The notes under the pieces: model-generated
Seen by the model: the letters and a program-made list of their open reading frames with translations, nothing else
What the model was told of the DNA's origin: nothing
Database searches by the model: none
Shown here: piece by piece, positions 14,601 to 28,643 of the stretch
Position numbering within the stretch: the first letter of the stretch is position 1
Layout of the letters: each line of letters opens with the position of its first letter
Program-made: the position numbers and the translations under genes
Source: Mansonella perstans
Lineage: Eukaryota; Nematoda; Chromadorea; Rhabditida; Onchocercidae
DNA length: 64,000 bases
Direction of reading: 5' to 3'
Assembly: GCA_037074765.1 (NCBI GenBank)
Contig: JBAMDO010000569.1
Span: 372,001 to 436,000, forward strand

Positions 14601-16992
14601 TTCTAGGATAATACATTTTAACAAGTTTTCCTCAAATACCATTTCGCTGTAGATAAAATTCATTTGATATTAGTAAGATTGGCAACGCATCAATGTTTAT
14701 TGTTTTGTTTATCTTCTTTCATGATCGATCATTTGCTAGAAGGAAGAATATTTTATTTTCATTGACGAAGAATGCGACAGTTAACAGTTCGGAATTCCGC
14801 ATTGAATCATTCTTTTGGCCGTAAGAGATGAGAATTTACAGTAAACACATTAATGAGTGTAAGAATCGAAACCCACAATCATTTATTTCTTAACCCCTAA
14901 AAGCTGTGGGCTTAAATGAATGATATACAAAGCGATAAAGCGACATCTTATCAACAAATATTAAGCTATGTAAACAAATGACTGTGATAACAACTACAAG
15001 CGAAGCAATAAGCTCCCTTCCTAAAGTATCCAACACTGCGACAATAAGGTTAAGGTGGAATTTAGCTGAAGAAAGTTTTGAAATAAATTAAAAATAAATT
15101 AAAAGAAATTAAAAGAAATAAAAAAGAAATAAATTACATATCTATCTCTATGTTATCTTATCAGATGTTACATAGATTTATCTTAACATATTCTTTTGAC
15201 ATTCTAGTTGATCTAAGTTTACTCTCAACAACCAAGAATTAGAATTATTCTTAATGATGAAAGAATAGATGGATGTGAAAAAGCTATCAGATGATGCAGT
15301 TCTCTAAAATACTGATAGAATGAAAGATTAAAGAAAAAAATGAATGGTTAGAAAGCTAAAAGTAAATTTATTCAGCTTCAGACACATGTAAAACAGCTGC
15401 AAAAGCGAATCATTACAACGAACAACTATTCTCAATAAAATGGTCATTTAATGTGTGTTGGAATGGATGGAAAGAATAACATTTGTTTAAATCACTTGGC
15501 TTTACTACTCCGGAAATCTTGATTTATTGTCTAGTGGATGTGCTTACAAATGACATTTTGATACTTGCTATCATTTCGAATGTTCTGGCAAAAATTCCGA
15601 AATAGCTTTGCTATCAAAATATAGGAATTAAATGATGGAATGAAAATTTTGAATTTTGAAGTATTTAAAGAATTGAAGTATTAATGGGAAGGGGGAAAAG
15701 GAAAAAGAGCATTAAGCGGTCATTATTTGACCATACACTTATTAAATTATCAACGATATATGACTGGAAAAAGTTGAAGATCGTATTGAAAGATTGGAAA
15801 TTTGTGTGGATAATTTGGATTTGCATCGACTTATAATTTTCTTGTTAATTTCATAAAAAAAAATATTAAAAGAGAGAAAAAGTCATATTGGAACAGGAAA
15901 AAATAATATTCTTTTTTCTTCACTTATTTGTTTGCAATTTTTGATCAATTTGTTACATATGATCAATTTGAGCTTAGCTAAAATGATTTAGCTCTCATTC
16001 TATATTTTCAGGCCTACAGTTTTTCCTTGATTATATTTTATTCTTCAGTTCTTTGATATATTTTGATATTTTTTTTTATGGCTGAAATGTTACTTTGGTT
16101 TTTATCGATTAGTTTTGTACTTAAGGATAATGATATCAGGAAATGTACCATAAATAAGTAATCGAATCGTTTCCCAACATAGTACTTTTTCAGTAATTAT
16201 TTGAAATCTATCCCAAATAACCATTTATTTTCATACTAATAGATGATTAAAAAGTATTTGTAAAAAAAAAGAATTGTGCAGCTATATTAACTAATTGTTT
16301 AGAAGAGAAAAATATTTGTAAAGAAATATTTTTTAGTTGAAATTAAATTTTTTGAAATTTTTCATCTCAAATATTCAGCATTAATGAAATTTTTTATTCT
16401 TTCCTTCAAATTAGTCCTGAACTAATGAATTCCTTAAATTGCCTACAATCTCAATAAATTGTTACAATCGAAAGCCATATGTTCTGAAAATCTAAAATTT
16501 CTTTCTTCGATACTTAATTTATGTCACAAAAATTCCACAGACTTACTTTTCCACTACAGCAATGGTTACTAATAATGACAGATGCGCGACGCCAGATGCG
16601 TTCATAAAAAAGCGACAAGAATTTACGGTGCAAAATTAGGACTTTTTTCCTTCAAATTTATCCTTTTTTCTCTTTCTCTTTCTTTTCCACTCTCCGCATA
16701 TCCCATTTCTCTCCTCGATCGTTTCTCTTTTCCTTGATCTTATCAATTTATCATCATCATAAAAAATCTTTCGTTCCAATGATAACCTCATTAACTAGTT
16801 GATATCATCATTCATTGATATGCATCTCTGTAACAGCCATAATATTATACATCTTGATGGAATCTATTTTATCATTACTAACTACTAACAGCCATAATAT
16901 TATACTTCTTGATGGAACTTATTTTATCATTACTACCTACTACCTCATTGATATTTTTCCTCTTTTCCGACTAATCTAATATGGGAATCACA

Positions 16993-17043
<51 letters not shown>

Positions 17044-20000
17044 ACACACACATACACACACATACACATACACTTATTTGTGTGTCTGTGTGTGTTTTTC
17101 TGTGAAAGTATGTAAATAAACAAATATATATTTTTGGTAGTATTTTTAGTCTTGTTTCAGTTTGTTGTTGAAATGGCACCTTTTGAAGAAGGCCAATGAT
17201 TAGTATGCAAAGTAATTTGTTTGCATAGTACTATTCCAATAAGGAGTGTTTCTTTTTTTGATGTATTTTTTTTTAATTGTATCAACTTTATGCTTAAAAA
17301 ACAAGCACCGAACAGATCTTTTCAAATAATAAAAATCTATAAACAAAATAGAATGCATGAACTCCTGAAAACAAACATTAAAACTTTGGATGAATGAAAC
17401 AAGCAGCTGTCCTATCATTGAATGCATGATGGGAAGTTCTTTCTAAATTTTTCAATTTTCATTGTTACTTCAAATTGATTTGTTACTTAATTAAATGCGA
17501 TTTCTTTCGAAAGAATAAATCATTTGTATCTAATGAATTAATTCGTTTTATTAAAAAAAAAAGGAAAAATCCACGAAATTGTTATTCAAATTTTCATAGC
17601 TTGTTTTACTCTTATTGTGGTTTCATTGTTCTATTCATACAAGACGAACTGTTAATGAGGAGTTCATCATTCGCGAGTTTAAGTGACTAGAAAATCTTCT
17701 TGAATCTTGAATAGTTTCTATAGACTATAATTGGCATAGGTCACATTCAAGGTTACCATCGTACTTTTCGCGCAAAATACAGTCTCATTGAGATCTTTTG
17801 GCTTTTATGCATCTAACATTTAGTTATTTGTCCATAGCTTTCAACAACATTAATTGTTACTTTTAAGGCATCTATTAATAACACATCCTGAAGTGTTACT
17901 TCCTTTCAAAGGCTTCTCCTTCTGTTGTGACCAGCATTATAGATGGCATTTAATTGATGTATCACAATTACAACAATGATTAATGCTTACCAACAACAAC
18001 AATAAAACTTGAAATTTATTTATTTGTTTTTCATGCAATCGTTAATCAATTATTTCTTGTTTTCGATGAGAATAAATTTTCATCTAAAAAAACAATACTA
18101 AAAATCGTACAAGAATGCATATCTTAATTATAACAATTAGTCAAATATTTAATTAAACTAGAATTTGTTGCTGGATTTTCCAAACAATTAGTCCATTCAT
18201 TTGCTCAGATTTTCTTCCTCTTAATTAGTGACTATTGATTGACTCGTTGGAATTTTTAGCTTGGAATCATTATTTTTCTTAATTTCAGTATCGAATTCAT
18301 TATATTCATCATATTTGCCATCATAATTATCATCATTACCATCATCATTATCGTTACCTTTTTCCACAGATAAAAGCAATGCTATAATTTCCAGACCGTT
18401 ACCAACTGCCAATGGCCCTGGCCTACAGATGTCTTAAATTGTACAATAAAATTACGCAAAATATTCAAAATGAATTAAAACTGCTAAAATAAAAATTTAT
18501 AAAAAAATCAAAGAATTAAATCTGAAATGGAAGTTGTGCCATTTTTTTCTGACTCTAATTGTTTGTTTATGTTGCATGAATATTAAAGTTGCATATTAAA
18601 ATCAAAGTTTAAGGGTAGGAACAATTTGAATTAAATTCAACATATCTGTGTTCAATCAGTCCAGTCATTCGGAATATATATTACAGTTTCCGATGAATCA
18701 AGTAATAGAATCAACACATATCATTTTCATTCTGTGTCGTCCTGTTCTGTCCTGTCAGTGATATTAGTCAGCGCATTAAAAATGATTGAAAATTAAATGC
18801 ATGAGAAATAAAATAAATCAAGTGCAACTCAAATTTGTTCTGGAAGGAAATTAAATTAAATATGCAAAATGTTAACGATGATAAATTATCTCTGATAGAA
18901 ATAAATAGGTGCACATGGACTTAATCTCATCGTTAACTTTAATCCAGAAATACAGTTGATGGATACGGAAGGATGATGGTAGTAAGAAAGGTGAGAAAAA
19001 GTTCATTTCGGGGACAGGGACTGGAAATGGTAATTGCTCAGTTATGTGGAAAAGTTTTAACAAAGATTTCTTAAGAAAAGTGCACAGAAGAGTAAATAAC
19101 AGAGGAATAAATTTCTGAAATGCTCAGATGGAAAAAGTCATTCATGCCGAAATTCTTTTTGCATAAATTCAATAAATGTAAGGTCAAGATGAACATTTTA
19201 TTATTTGAAGTTTCTATAAAAAAAAGAGAGAGAGAGAAAGACAGAGAAAGAGAAATGTAGTACATTGATAAACAAAGTACCATAATGTTTAGCTGAAGTA
19301 AGTATTTTTAATAATGGAAAGTTTTATTTTGCAAAAATTTCAGGATGATCCTAATTTTAAGCGACATTTGAAGCATCATATCATCAATGTTTGCAAAGAA
19401 GATCGAAACTGCTCATCGGTATGATTTCTGCAAATTCATTAAATCATTTCCATTTCTCGTATCAATTAGTTTCTACGCATTTATTATCTAAGCTTTAAAG
19501 TACAGTGCACGCATACTGCGCATGTAGCAACTTCTCTAACATTGCCAGTTATCGATCAGTTCCATTTTTTTCTTCCTTTTTTTTTTAACTTTTAAATTTA
19601 ATTTTGAGAAATTTTGATTATTTTGAAGTATAATATGAAGTCAAGAAAGAAATGATTATTTACTTAAATTATATAACAAAGCACCAAAAAATGTTCGATA
19701 GATAAGAATTTTAGATTCAATCATTTTCAATGATTTTAATTTTTTTTCTTTCCAGAATGATTTACATTAGTAACTAATCAGTGCGTCCATTTTTTAATGC
19801 CCATTAGTTGTCATTGATACCGCAATGACTTCTAACTATGACAATGATTCATAGACAAATCTGTCAAATGTATACCTTATCAATTTTTGATGGTAGTGTT
19901 TATGTGTTTATCATAGTTGTGACTAGTAATAAATAAGAGTTTGACTCCGGTTTGAAAAACAAGTGTTTTATTGACACATTGCTCTATGAAATAATCCCTT

Positions 20001-23000
20001 TAAAATCAGGAAAAACAAAACTAGTTGTTCTGAAAATGCGTCTGTATGTGCGTGTATACTACTACTTTTATAAAAATTTTCATATATGATATATATAAGC
20101 ATGATTATATGACAGAGAGATCAATTATTAATTCTAATGTTGATATATTAACGTGAGAATCTCCAGCTGTGATGTAAATAATCTCATGTAAATATTAAAA
20201 ATGTCTGGTTCATTATCCGGTCAAATGTGCTCTTAGCATCGATAAAAATGAATACAATTAGATGATGCATCTGAAAATACTTTTTAGGTCAATTATTAAT
20301 GAATTAATCAATGAATAATTTCTTTCAAACAGAAATAGAAATATTACTTAGCATCATGATGGTCTCATAATGAAATAAATTGTAGTCAAACAGGTTAAAT
20401 AACCAAATTAGAATATTAATTCTTTTTTTGATGAATAAAAAAATATTATGGCAAGATTATCAATTACTTTATTTACGATGTGAATGATAATGATAACGAT
20501 AATTGATAATGTAATGCATTGATTGAGTTATGATTAATATTCAGAGTGTGAAAATTTGATAAGTAAAAAAGTAACTCTCATTTCTGACATATTCAAATTG
20601 TTATTGTTTTCAGAAGAAGACGAAGAGTAAACAAAGAGGAAATTTTATTTGGAGACATAGGACAGGATACTTACTATTACTACAAGATCAATGTAGCACT
20701 CTGTAGGAGTGAGTCTAATCTTCTTATCAATGTTTACTTGTGAGCTTCTAGCCAGATAGGAAAGCTAAAAATGTGCGAATGCTCTCAATCCTTCCATTCT
20801 TAACACTTGATTTTGTTAACAATAAAATGTCAGCCAGAAAAGGCAAACTTTTGTTTTAATATCTTTTAGGGATCAAAAAAAACGAAGGATGAATTTATCA
20901 ATGTTTACTTGTGAACCTCTAACCTCTAACCAGTATTGAATTTAATAAATTGTCAATTTTCAAAGATATATTTAATTTAATTTAAGTAATTTGGATTTAT
21001 TGGAATTTATTGATTTATTGGAACCGTATTGGATTTAACAAATACTTAATTTTTTCTTTTTGATGTGAAAAATTCCACTGTTCAAAATTAATAACGATCT
21101 GCCAGGTAGATGTCAGGAAGTTTTCGTTTTCATCTTGCAAATGCAATCATTTAGATTGTTGAAAAAAAAAGTTATTTTGTCGAAAAAATTTAATATTATC
21201 GGATCTAATTTATTAAATTATCATTAACTGAATCATTATCTGTGATAGGTATTCAGTGTTATAGCATACATATTAATTGCTTATATTCAACATATTATTC
21301 CTTCACGACATATCTTTGAAACTTGAAAAAAGTTGTCCTTTTATAGGGTCATTTTAATAGGTACCATGAAATGCAAAAATCGTAACTAATTAATAGGTAA
21401 TGTGATGGCTCATTCCTTTTATCTTTTCCCATGTCGTTCAGTCTTTTAAAATATTGTCCTTTAATGGGCATTAAAATGGTCATCAAAAGGACATCCACCT
21501 TTGTTTTCATCCCTTTTCAAATGCATACACCCGATCAATTTGCTCATTTGTTATTGCGCCATTAGTTAGCTCAAAGAAATAACGATTTATAAACATTGGA
21601 ACTTTTTTTTTGATCTATGAAATGTGAGGAAATAGAAAAATGAATGAAATATCGAATCTAATGCAATGAATGAATCATTTTAGTTCAGTGGAGGGAATAA
21701 GAAATTTCCAGTTTCATGTGGTACTTAGAGCTAGTATTTAACAATTTACTCGACTGAGAGGAATCAAAAAATAAAATTTTCTTCTTTTAGTGCTAACTAA
21801 GTTTCTTACAAGGTTAATTAATCAAATTAATTCATATCTTTAGTATTTCAACTCTTATGTTCTGTAATTTTTCTCATTAACAAATTTACAATTATTTTCA
21901 AAAATAACTTAAAAAGAAGAACTAAATTCTTAATATTTTTTTTGAAGCAAAATTTCTGTCCCTTTTTCTTTTTGTAACAAAAATTTCCATTTGAGTCTAT
22001 CATAATAACTTTTTAGTGCTGAAATTAAAAAATGCCTAACAGCTGTCATATTGTTTCAATAGAACAATGGATGAAACATTTTTTTGCTAGTAATTGAAAT
22101 AATTTCTTCGGCTTTGTTAGCTTAATCCTTTGTTTGGGTTATTTGCCCGTCAGTCTAGGCATTTCTTTTTTCCTCATCAAAAAAAAAGCCATTCATTGTA
22201 ATGGAATGCATACCAAAGATCATCAGGAAGTTGAAGAGGGATTAAAAATTGCCCTTCAAAATTATCCAAGAAATGCGTGTAGGTCAATTGTATTAATTAT
22301 TTCTAATTTTGAAAGATAAGGACAAAAAAAAAAAAAAAAAAAAAACTTAAAAAACAAACAGAGAAGAGTTTTAATTGATATCATTGAATTGGACTCACGT
22401 GCAATCTACAATAATGTATTGAGTAACAGATATTGGATATTTTATCACCAGATATAGAGTGATAAATTAATTTATTGTGGACAAATAATTGAAACTGATG
22501 TATCCTCGAAAGTTTATTGTTCATCCAAAAAATATCATAGGCATTTTGAGCAGCAAACAAGCTGATAAGATGATAATCGAAAGATCAATGATAGCATTTT
22601 ATTTAACCTATTAACCTCGGAGTGTTTTATATCAGTGTAATAGCTATTAAATTATAGAGAGAAAAAGAAAAAAATAAAAAGTAAGAAAGAAAAAATTAAG
22701 ATAACGATTATTTACAGTTATTTTTGTCTTTAATTTTTATGATTTGCAAATATCCACTTGGGTCACGATTGCTGTAAAAGTAAAAGGAAAGAAACAATCG
22801 GTGTTAGGATAAATGCTAAGGAAAGAAGCAATAAAGTATTGATGCATTCTACTTTGTAAACCAATTTCGGCAATCTTTGTATCGTTGTCGTGATTCAGTT
22901 GTAGGAATATTCATCCACTTTTATCATTTCCCTATTCTCGTTTCCTGCACTTCTGGCTATTGCCTAAATTTATGAGCACTTCAATGCAGTCATTTTGTTT

Positions 23001-26000
23001 TTATAAATTTAAATTAGTAGTAGCTTAAGTAGGAAAGTATAAAAGTTCTTCCTGAAAGATGAATTAACGCTTGATTGGCGGTATATATGCTAAAATTTTA
23101 TTATTAGATTGTTAGGAAAGATTATTTTTTTTTTTTTTTGCTTGTATCATTTAATCTCTTTTTATCTTTTTATACTTCAGAATTTACCTTTCTTTTACTC
23201 ATTTCTCTTTTCTTTCTTGAGCATAAATGCAATTATAGATTCTCTTCTTGCACACCATTTCTTTTCGGTTCCTTTCCATTTTATGATCCATACTTTTGAA
23301 GTATACCACCGCTCATGCAATCTCTTCAAATAAAACTTTGTCATTAGGGATACGAAAAATATCACTCATCGCAATTACCTAAAGTTGTAATTACTAAAGA
23401 TAATTTATAAATGATGTATGCATAGACCAAAGTTTATCCTAAATTTTTTTTTACAAATGAAATTTTTAGTAATTTATAAATTTCTTAAATGAAGAATTTT
23501 TTGAGTTGTGCAAATTGACAAATTACTAATCTTTATAGAAAATGATTTTATTGAAATGTCAAAAATTCATTTTTCTTTTTTCTATAAATGAAATACTAAT
23601 AATACTAAAATGTCTACATTTATTATGTAAACAGAATTCGTTCAATCTTTCATTGTTTAATCAGATGTTAATGATAAGATAATAATAAGCAAGGATGATG
23701 ACCGATCAGCTTTCAATTAGTAATAGCATTTAAACAACACTAATATTGCTTTTCTCCTTGGCTGCTTTAATTAGTCTTATCAGAGATGATAAATAACAGA
23801 GAAGTACAAATAGGTCAAAAGACGGAAATGGGATGCAAGGCTACGTAAAAATGATTTTGATTTTTCAAATTTTTTCAAAATAGCACATGAAAATTTTTGT
23901 ATCTTCACGCAGTAGGCTTCACGTAAAAGTTTCACGTAGAAACGAATGATTGTAGAATAGAATAAAAGCAATTTTGTTACTAAAGTTAGCATTTCTAATT
24001 AATTAAATTACTTCGGCGAAACGATGCCACATATATTCGCAGATATAGAAGAGTGAGTAATGGAATCTTTTGAAAAAATTCATTTTAAAATTGATTCATT
24101 CATTCATTCATTCATCCATTCAGTCAGTCAGTTATTCATTATATTCTCTTCACTTCCTCTTCATCATTGTTGTAACTTATTGTAAATGCTCGTAATGTTC
24201 CTTGTCAACAATCACGCATTTTCACGTCAGAATACGATATCTATTTTCTAAAAAGTCAACCACACACAAAACACATATACATACATACATAACATACATA
24301 CACACATACATACATACATACATACATACATACATACATACATACATACATGCATACATACATACATACATATATATACGTACGTACATACATACATACA
24401 TACATACATACTTACATACTTACATGCATACATGTATACATACACACATACATACATATACATACATACATACATACATACGTACATACATACATACGTA
24501 CATACATACATACATATATCTGGAATCCTCAGTTTAATTTAAAAATTATTTTACATTAATTCAATAATTATTTTTCTTCGTCCTTATGCAATATTCCATC
24601 GTATAAATTTAATAAAACAGAAAAAATGGAAGATTTTAAAGAATGAATGATTCAATATGACATTTTTTAATTCCAAATTAATTTAAAAAACACTTTGATG
24701 CGATAGAAATGGTGACAATGAGTGCTTGAGATTTTAAATTACAAAAAAAAGCAAAGATGATGGAAAACTTTTCATTAATGAGATGATTTTTTAATTCCTG
24801 AATTTCTTTCTTTAAAGTTATTTCAGAATTTTTCAATTTTTAAGGGACCGTACTTTTTTAAGGGATTCGAATTTGATGAAAATCTGTTAGAATATTATAA
24901 AAGTAATTTCAGTGTACCGCAGCATGTCAAGAAAACACATTGGACATGGAAGGATGCCAGAGAAATATTTGTAAAGTAAGATTATAAATTATAAATTTCA
25001 CGATTATTTAAATTTTATTGCGATGGAAGACTTCAGTAGTTGTTAAAATTACTGTTACATTGTATATAGCAGTTATTCATAGAGTAAAAGATTCATTTTA
25101 ATTTTTTTCAGTTCAAAGATTTTCAACTATTTAAGGGTGAAACTTTTACTTTGTAACTTATAATAACTGATATAGCCTTCTTCAAGATTTATTATTAAAT
25201 GACAATATTTTACAGCATGTGAAAGAACCAGAACCTTGCAAGCATTCTTGCATTTATTTATATGAAATATATCAGAATAAACCTGGAGCTTGTCCCAATA
25301 ACTCACATATGGCTCCTTTCAATGTATGTCCAGTTGCAGTGTATTTGTTTGTTTTTTTTTTTTTTCATGCAAATTAGCGAATTAAATCGAGTTATTAAAA
25401 ATTATCCAATGAATTTGGCTTAGAGATAATAATAAATAATCAATCTTGAATGTAAACTGAACGGACATATGAATTATCTAATAGGGAAGTAATTTTAGGA
25501 ATGCACCGCATTGTGTCACTTAGATGGTGATTGTCCAGAAACGAAGAAATGTTGCATTGAAGGTTGTAGTAGACAGTGTTTGAAACCACGAGTAAAAAAT
25601 TTGAATCTTTTACCTGTTCCAACCAGTATCAGTATTCAGGAACGGAAACGAAAAAGGTATAGATAGTACAGATTTAAATATCGTATCAAAAAAATATGCA
25701 ATCACTCAGATAATTAACCATCAAAATTCAGATTCGGTAAATTGATAAGCAAATAAGAGATTAATAAGTGAATAATAATAATAATATAGTTTATCTTAAT
25801 AGATCAGTTATTGTTCGTTGGGTAATGCAACAAATGAGTCGTGCTCAAACAAATTCAAATGCTAACTTATATGTTGTACAGTGGCGATGGAGTTTATATA
25901 AAGATGGTACTTCAATGAGCGACTGGCAAACAATTGTCATTGTATGTTAAATTTTTTACCATCAAATAACAGTGATAACAATAATATACCAACGATAAGT

Positions 26001-28643
26001 ACCAATAGTGTGCTAGAAATATCCTGTAGCGCAATAGGTTAAGCAGGTAATAGATGAAATATGTTGCAGGTAATACATATGTTAAGATAACATAAAAAGT
26101 GTTCGATCTTTGCTTACGATGTTTTAATTTTTGGTGTAAAATCTGGAAATGAAAATATTCATGTAAATGATTTAAATAATTGCAGCGTAACAAAATGTAT
26201 GCTATTTTGAAGCATTTACTTGCACCGGGCAGATATTATACCTTTCGCGTGGCAGCTGTTAACATATACGGCAGTCTGGGATTCTCAAAAAGCAGTCAAC
26301 CATTCAAACTTTCAAAAGGTATGAGTAAAGTTTTCATCGCTAAACTTATTCGGAAAAATATTAAAATTTTTCAATTTTAGAGCCGCAAGCACCTGCGCAA
26401 CCGCTTGATTTAGCATTGGGTAGTTCAGAAATTGATGAACGCAATTTCTGGAAGCAAAGGATCAAATGGACTTCTCCACCTTCCGAATTACCGATCAAAA
26501 ATTACATCGTAAGCATTAAATGGATTTTTTTAAAATGAGTGAACATTTCATAAAAATTTAGTAGTTTTCAGAAAACAGACTAGAGAAGCGAAGATATTTG
26601 GTGGTGGTGGAAAACTTTGAATGTTTTAATTTTATGAATTTTAGATTTAACTTAAAAGTCCTTTAAATGAAGCATTTACAATATTTTATATAGCTTTCAT
26701 GGAAAAAATCAACTTTACAACAAGCAGCTGCATATGAAGAAATGTTGAAACGACGACCGAACACTGAAAAACAAGAAAAGCGATCGACGACAGATGATGA
26801 AGATGATGATGTTGAGAATGAGGACAATTTTATAGAACGTGAACGGATGTCAATCGTGATACCAGCATATTATTCCTACGCTGACATCGATCAATTGCAG
26901 CTTGATTCTGTTTATTTAGTCGAAGTTATTTTTTACTTAATGTGGTACTTGATAGTTCTAAAGAGTTTTCAACATTTCGATATACTTATGAAATTATAAA
27001 TAGCCAATTACTGGAACTGTCCAGAGTGGTAAGATGTCTGTGTATTACTCTCAGAATCGATCATGCAATAACGTGTTTGCTAGAACTGGTCTTAAATGCT
27101 GTACATCATGTGTCCCGTTCGATTGTAATGATTAGATCAGTTATTCTCAGCTAGGTACCATACGGTCCATCACATATCCGAGTGTAGAAGCAAGCATCAT
27201 CACATTAAATTGAATATTTCAGATTTACGCTGTAGTAGACTCGTCGGATGGTGAATTACACGGAGAAAAAGCAATACTTTACGTAAGAACCGGCTCAATA
27301 ACCGCCAATAGCAGTAGCAGTCTTAATAGTAGCAGTAATACCATAGCTACAACAACTCAATCTCAGAAGTTGGAATCAGAATCCCGAAATAGACTGCATG
27401 ATGATGGTGATTTGTCTGATATTAGGACTGATATGAAAGTGGACACATTAAACGTCAGAGCACCATATTTCGACGATAATAACTTGAAAACTGTAGTGAG
27501 TTGGTTCAGGAATGATTTATGCAACGGAACGAGAGTTAAATATACAGTAAGGTTAGCTTTAGAAAGATGATTTTAATTAGAAGACGCGTCAATAATGAAT
27601 TCTAAAATTTCTCAATAACATTTATGTCTTAATAATTTTTGAGAAAAACAGCTTTTAACATCTTTAACAGTAATACGTACTTTCAGATGGCGTTTATTAA
27701 TGTGTCGAGCACAAAACAATAAACCCGTTACATATTATGATTTGGATTTATCCGGCGAGGACTGGGCTCAAATGGAAGTCCAAGAATGTGTCGCAGTTTT
27801 GGAAGATCTTGATTTTGCATGCTCATATAATGTGGAACTTATTAGTACCAATGCCAGACAGGTTATTAAATTTAGGATTATTCAAGATTCTGGCAGATTA
27901 CCAATAGAATCATGTTTTATTCATCAAAGAAAGCTTTCCTGTAGTGTCCAAGCTGTAAAAACTGATATTTTTTTACGCTTTAGATCATCGCAACGGCTCG
28001 TTTCGAGACAGAAAGGTGTGAGAAAACTCCATCAACGATCACTTTAACTTGTGACAACCAGTCAACTTCTCAGTCTCTCTTCTGCTTCGTTAATCCGAGA
28101 AATTATTCGGTGCGATGTAACTGGAAAAATGCTAATGGCACAGGAAAAAATGTTGGCTACCGAGTCGTACTCAGCAAATCTGGTGCAGACGATAATCAAA
28201 TAGTGTTCGTATCACCACAAAGTACCACAGTTCAATTTGATAAACTTGAACCGGATCATGATTATCATGTTCACATACAGACGATTACAAGTACTGGTGT
28301 TGGCAATACGTTAACAACATCTTTCCGAATCAACCGGAACGAGATTTCTGAGAAGGTTTCATCAGCTTTCTCACTCGATTATTGGAAGAATAATACTTCA
28401 TCTCATATAAATAGTATAATCACGGACTATAGAGGCAGCGATCAAATATCACGAAACATTGATCAGCAGTCAGTGATAAAAGAAGATAATGAATTTTTGT
28501 ATAATAATGAAAGATTTCCAAGTGCTACAGTACTCGAGTTACCATTAGAAAGTGTTGCTTCAAGTATAATCAGGTGGACAGTCTTATATTTCATCTGTAT
28601 AAATATATTGTTAAGGTACTTCTTTATTGTTGTTATATTATGA
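11667..28643 (+). CDS. kal-1: KAL-1 / anosmin-1 orthologue (secreted WAP + FN3 protein)
   Basis: Twelve exons: 11667-11840, 19344-19418, 24913-24975, 25216-25323, 25499-25656, 25803-25941, 26186-26318, 26381-26508, 26694-26924, 27223-27551, 27687-27861, 27984-28643. All phases agree and the product is 790 aa. Seen: an N-terminal hydrophobic signal (about residues 23-36), then an anosmin-type cysteine-rich region (RCQTMCLHQLE onward). A WAP core follows at 126-170 with eight Cys (130,142,146,152,158,159,163,167; motif DGDCPETKKCC). Four FN3-like domains lie at about 171-285, 284-430, 480-590 and 590-690. YVVQWRW and FRVAAVN in FN3-1 match vertebrate anosmin closely. Known for the family: a heparan-sulphate-binding extracellular protein in neuronal migration, axon branching and epidermal morphogenesis. 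Odd: FN3-2 carries an acidic insert (DDEDDDVENED), a Ser/Asn-rich linker follows it, and residues 764-790 are strongly hydrophobic, unlike the His-rich human tail. Least certain are the donors of exon 9 (GTTATT) and exon 10 (GTTAGC) and the last exon's 3' end. Confidence 0.93.
16832..16941. repeat. 55-bp tandem duplication in kal-1 intron 1
   Basis: Copies beginning AACAGCCATAATATTATAC at 16832 and 16887 run head to tail with a few substitutions. Confidence 0.85.
16989..17095. repeat. CA microsatellite followed by a short TG tract
   Basis: (CA)n with CATA interruptions at 16989-17073, then a TG-rich tract (TGTGTGTCTGTGTGTG) at 17079-17095. The two are complementary and could fold back. Confidence 0.9.
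24093..24120. repeat. ATTC tetranucleotide repeat
   Basis: About seven ATTC/ATCC units in kal-1 intron 2, followed by CAGT units. Confidence 0.8.
24260..24515. repeat. CATA tetranucleotide microsatellite, about 250 bp
   Basis: Long (CATA)n with CGTA, TGCA and TATA interruptions in kal-1 intron 2. It produces spurious Tyr/Ile/His/Thr and Met/Tyr/Val/Cys repeat frames on both strands, which are not genes. Confidence 0.95.

Larger units (their letters stand above)
11841..19343 (+). other. kal-1 intron 1 (7.5 kb)
   Basis: A GTAAGTTAC donor and an ATTTCAG acceptor bound this intron between the signal-peptide exon and exon 2. It is AT-rich and holds a T run (13301-13320), a 55-bp tandem duplication (16832-16941), a CA/TG simple repeat (16989-17095) and no convincing nested gene. 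Its length makes it a candidate site for intronic enhancers, by analogy with other developmental genes. Confidence 0.85.
19419..24912 (+). other. kal-1 intron 2 (5.5 kb)
   Basis: This intron separates exons 2 and 3, both in the cysteine-rich domain. It contains a purine-rich AG repeat (19221-19256), a near-identical 19-base sequence at 20724 and 20896, an A run at 22323-22345, ATTC repeats (24093-24120) and a long CATA tract (24260-24515). An open frame at 22134-22319 has no splice partners or family similarity and I do not call it a gene. Confidence 0.85.

Noticed and set aside
16988..17179. Minus-strand Cys/Val repeat frame
   Set aside because: Translation of the CA microsatellite.
22134..22319. 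Open frame inside kal-1 intron 2 (HTKDHQEVEEGLKIALQN)
   Set aside because: No acceptor in phase with kal-1 and no recognised family; retained only as intronic sequence.
24202..24559. Open frames of 69-111 codons on both strands with Tyr/Ile/His/Thr or Met/Tyr/Val/Cys repeats
   Set aside because: They are produced entirely by the CATA microsatellite in kal-1 intron 2.
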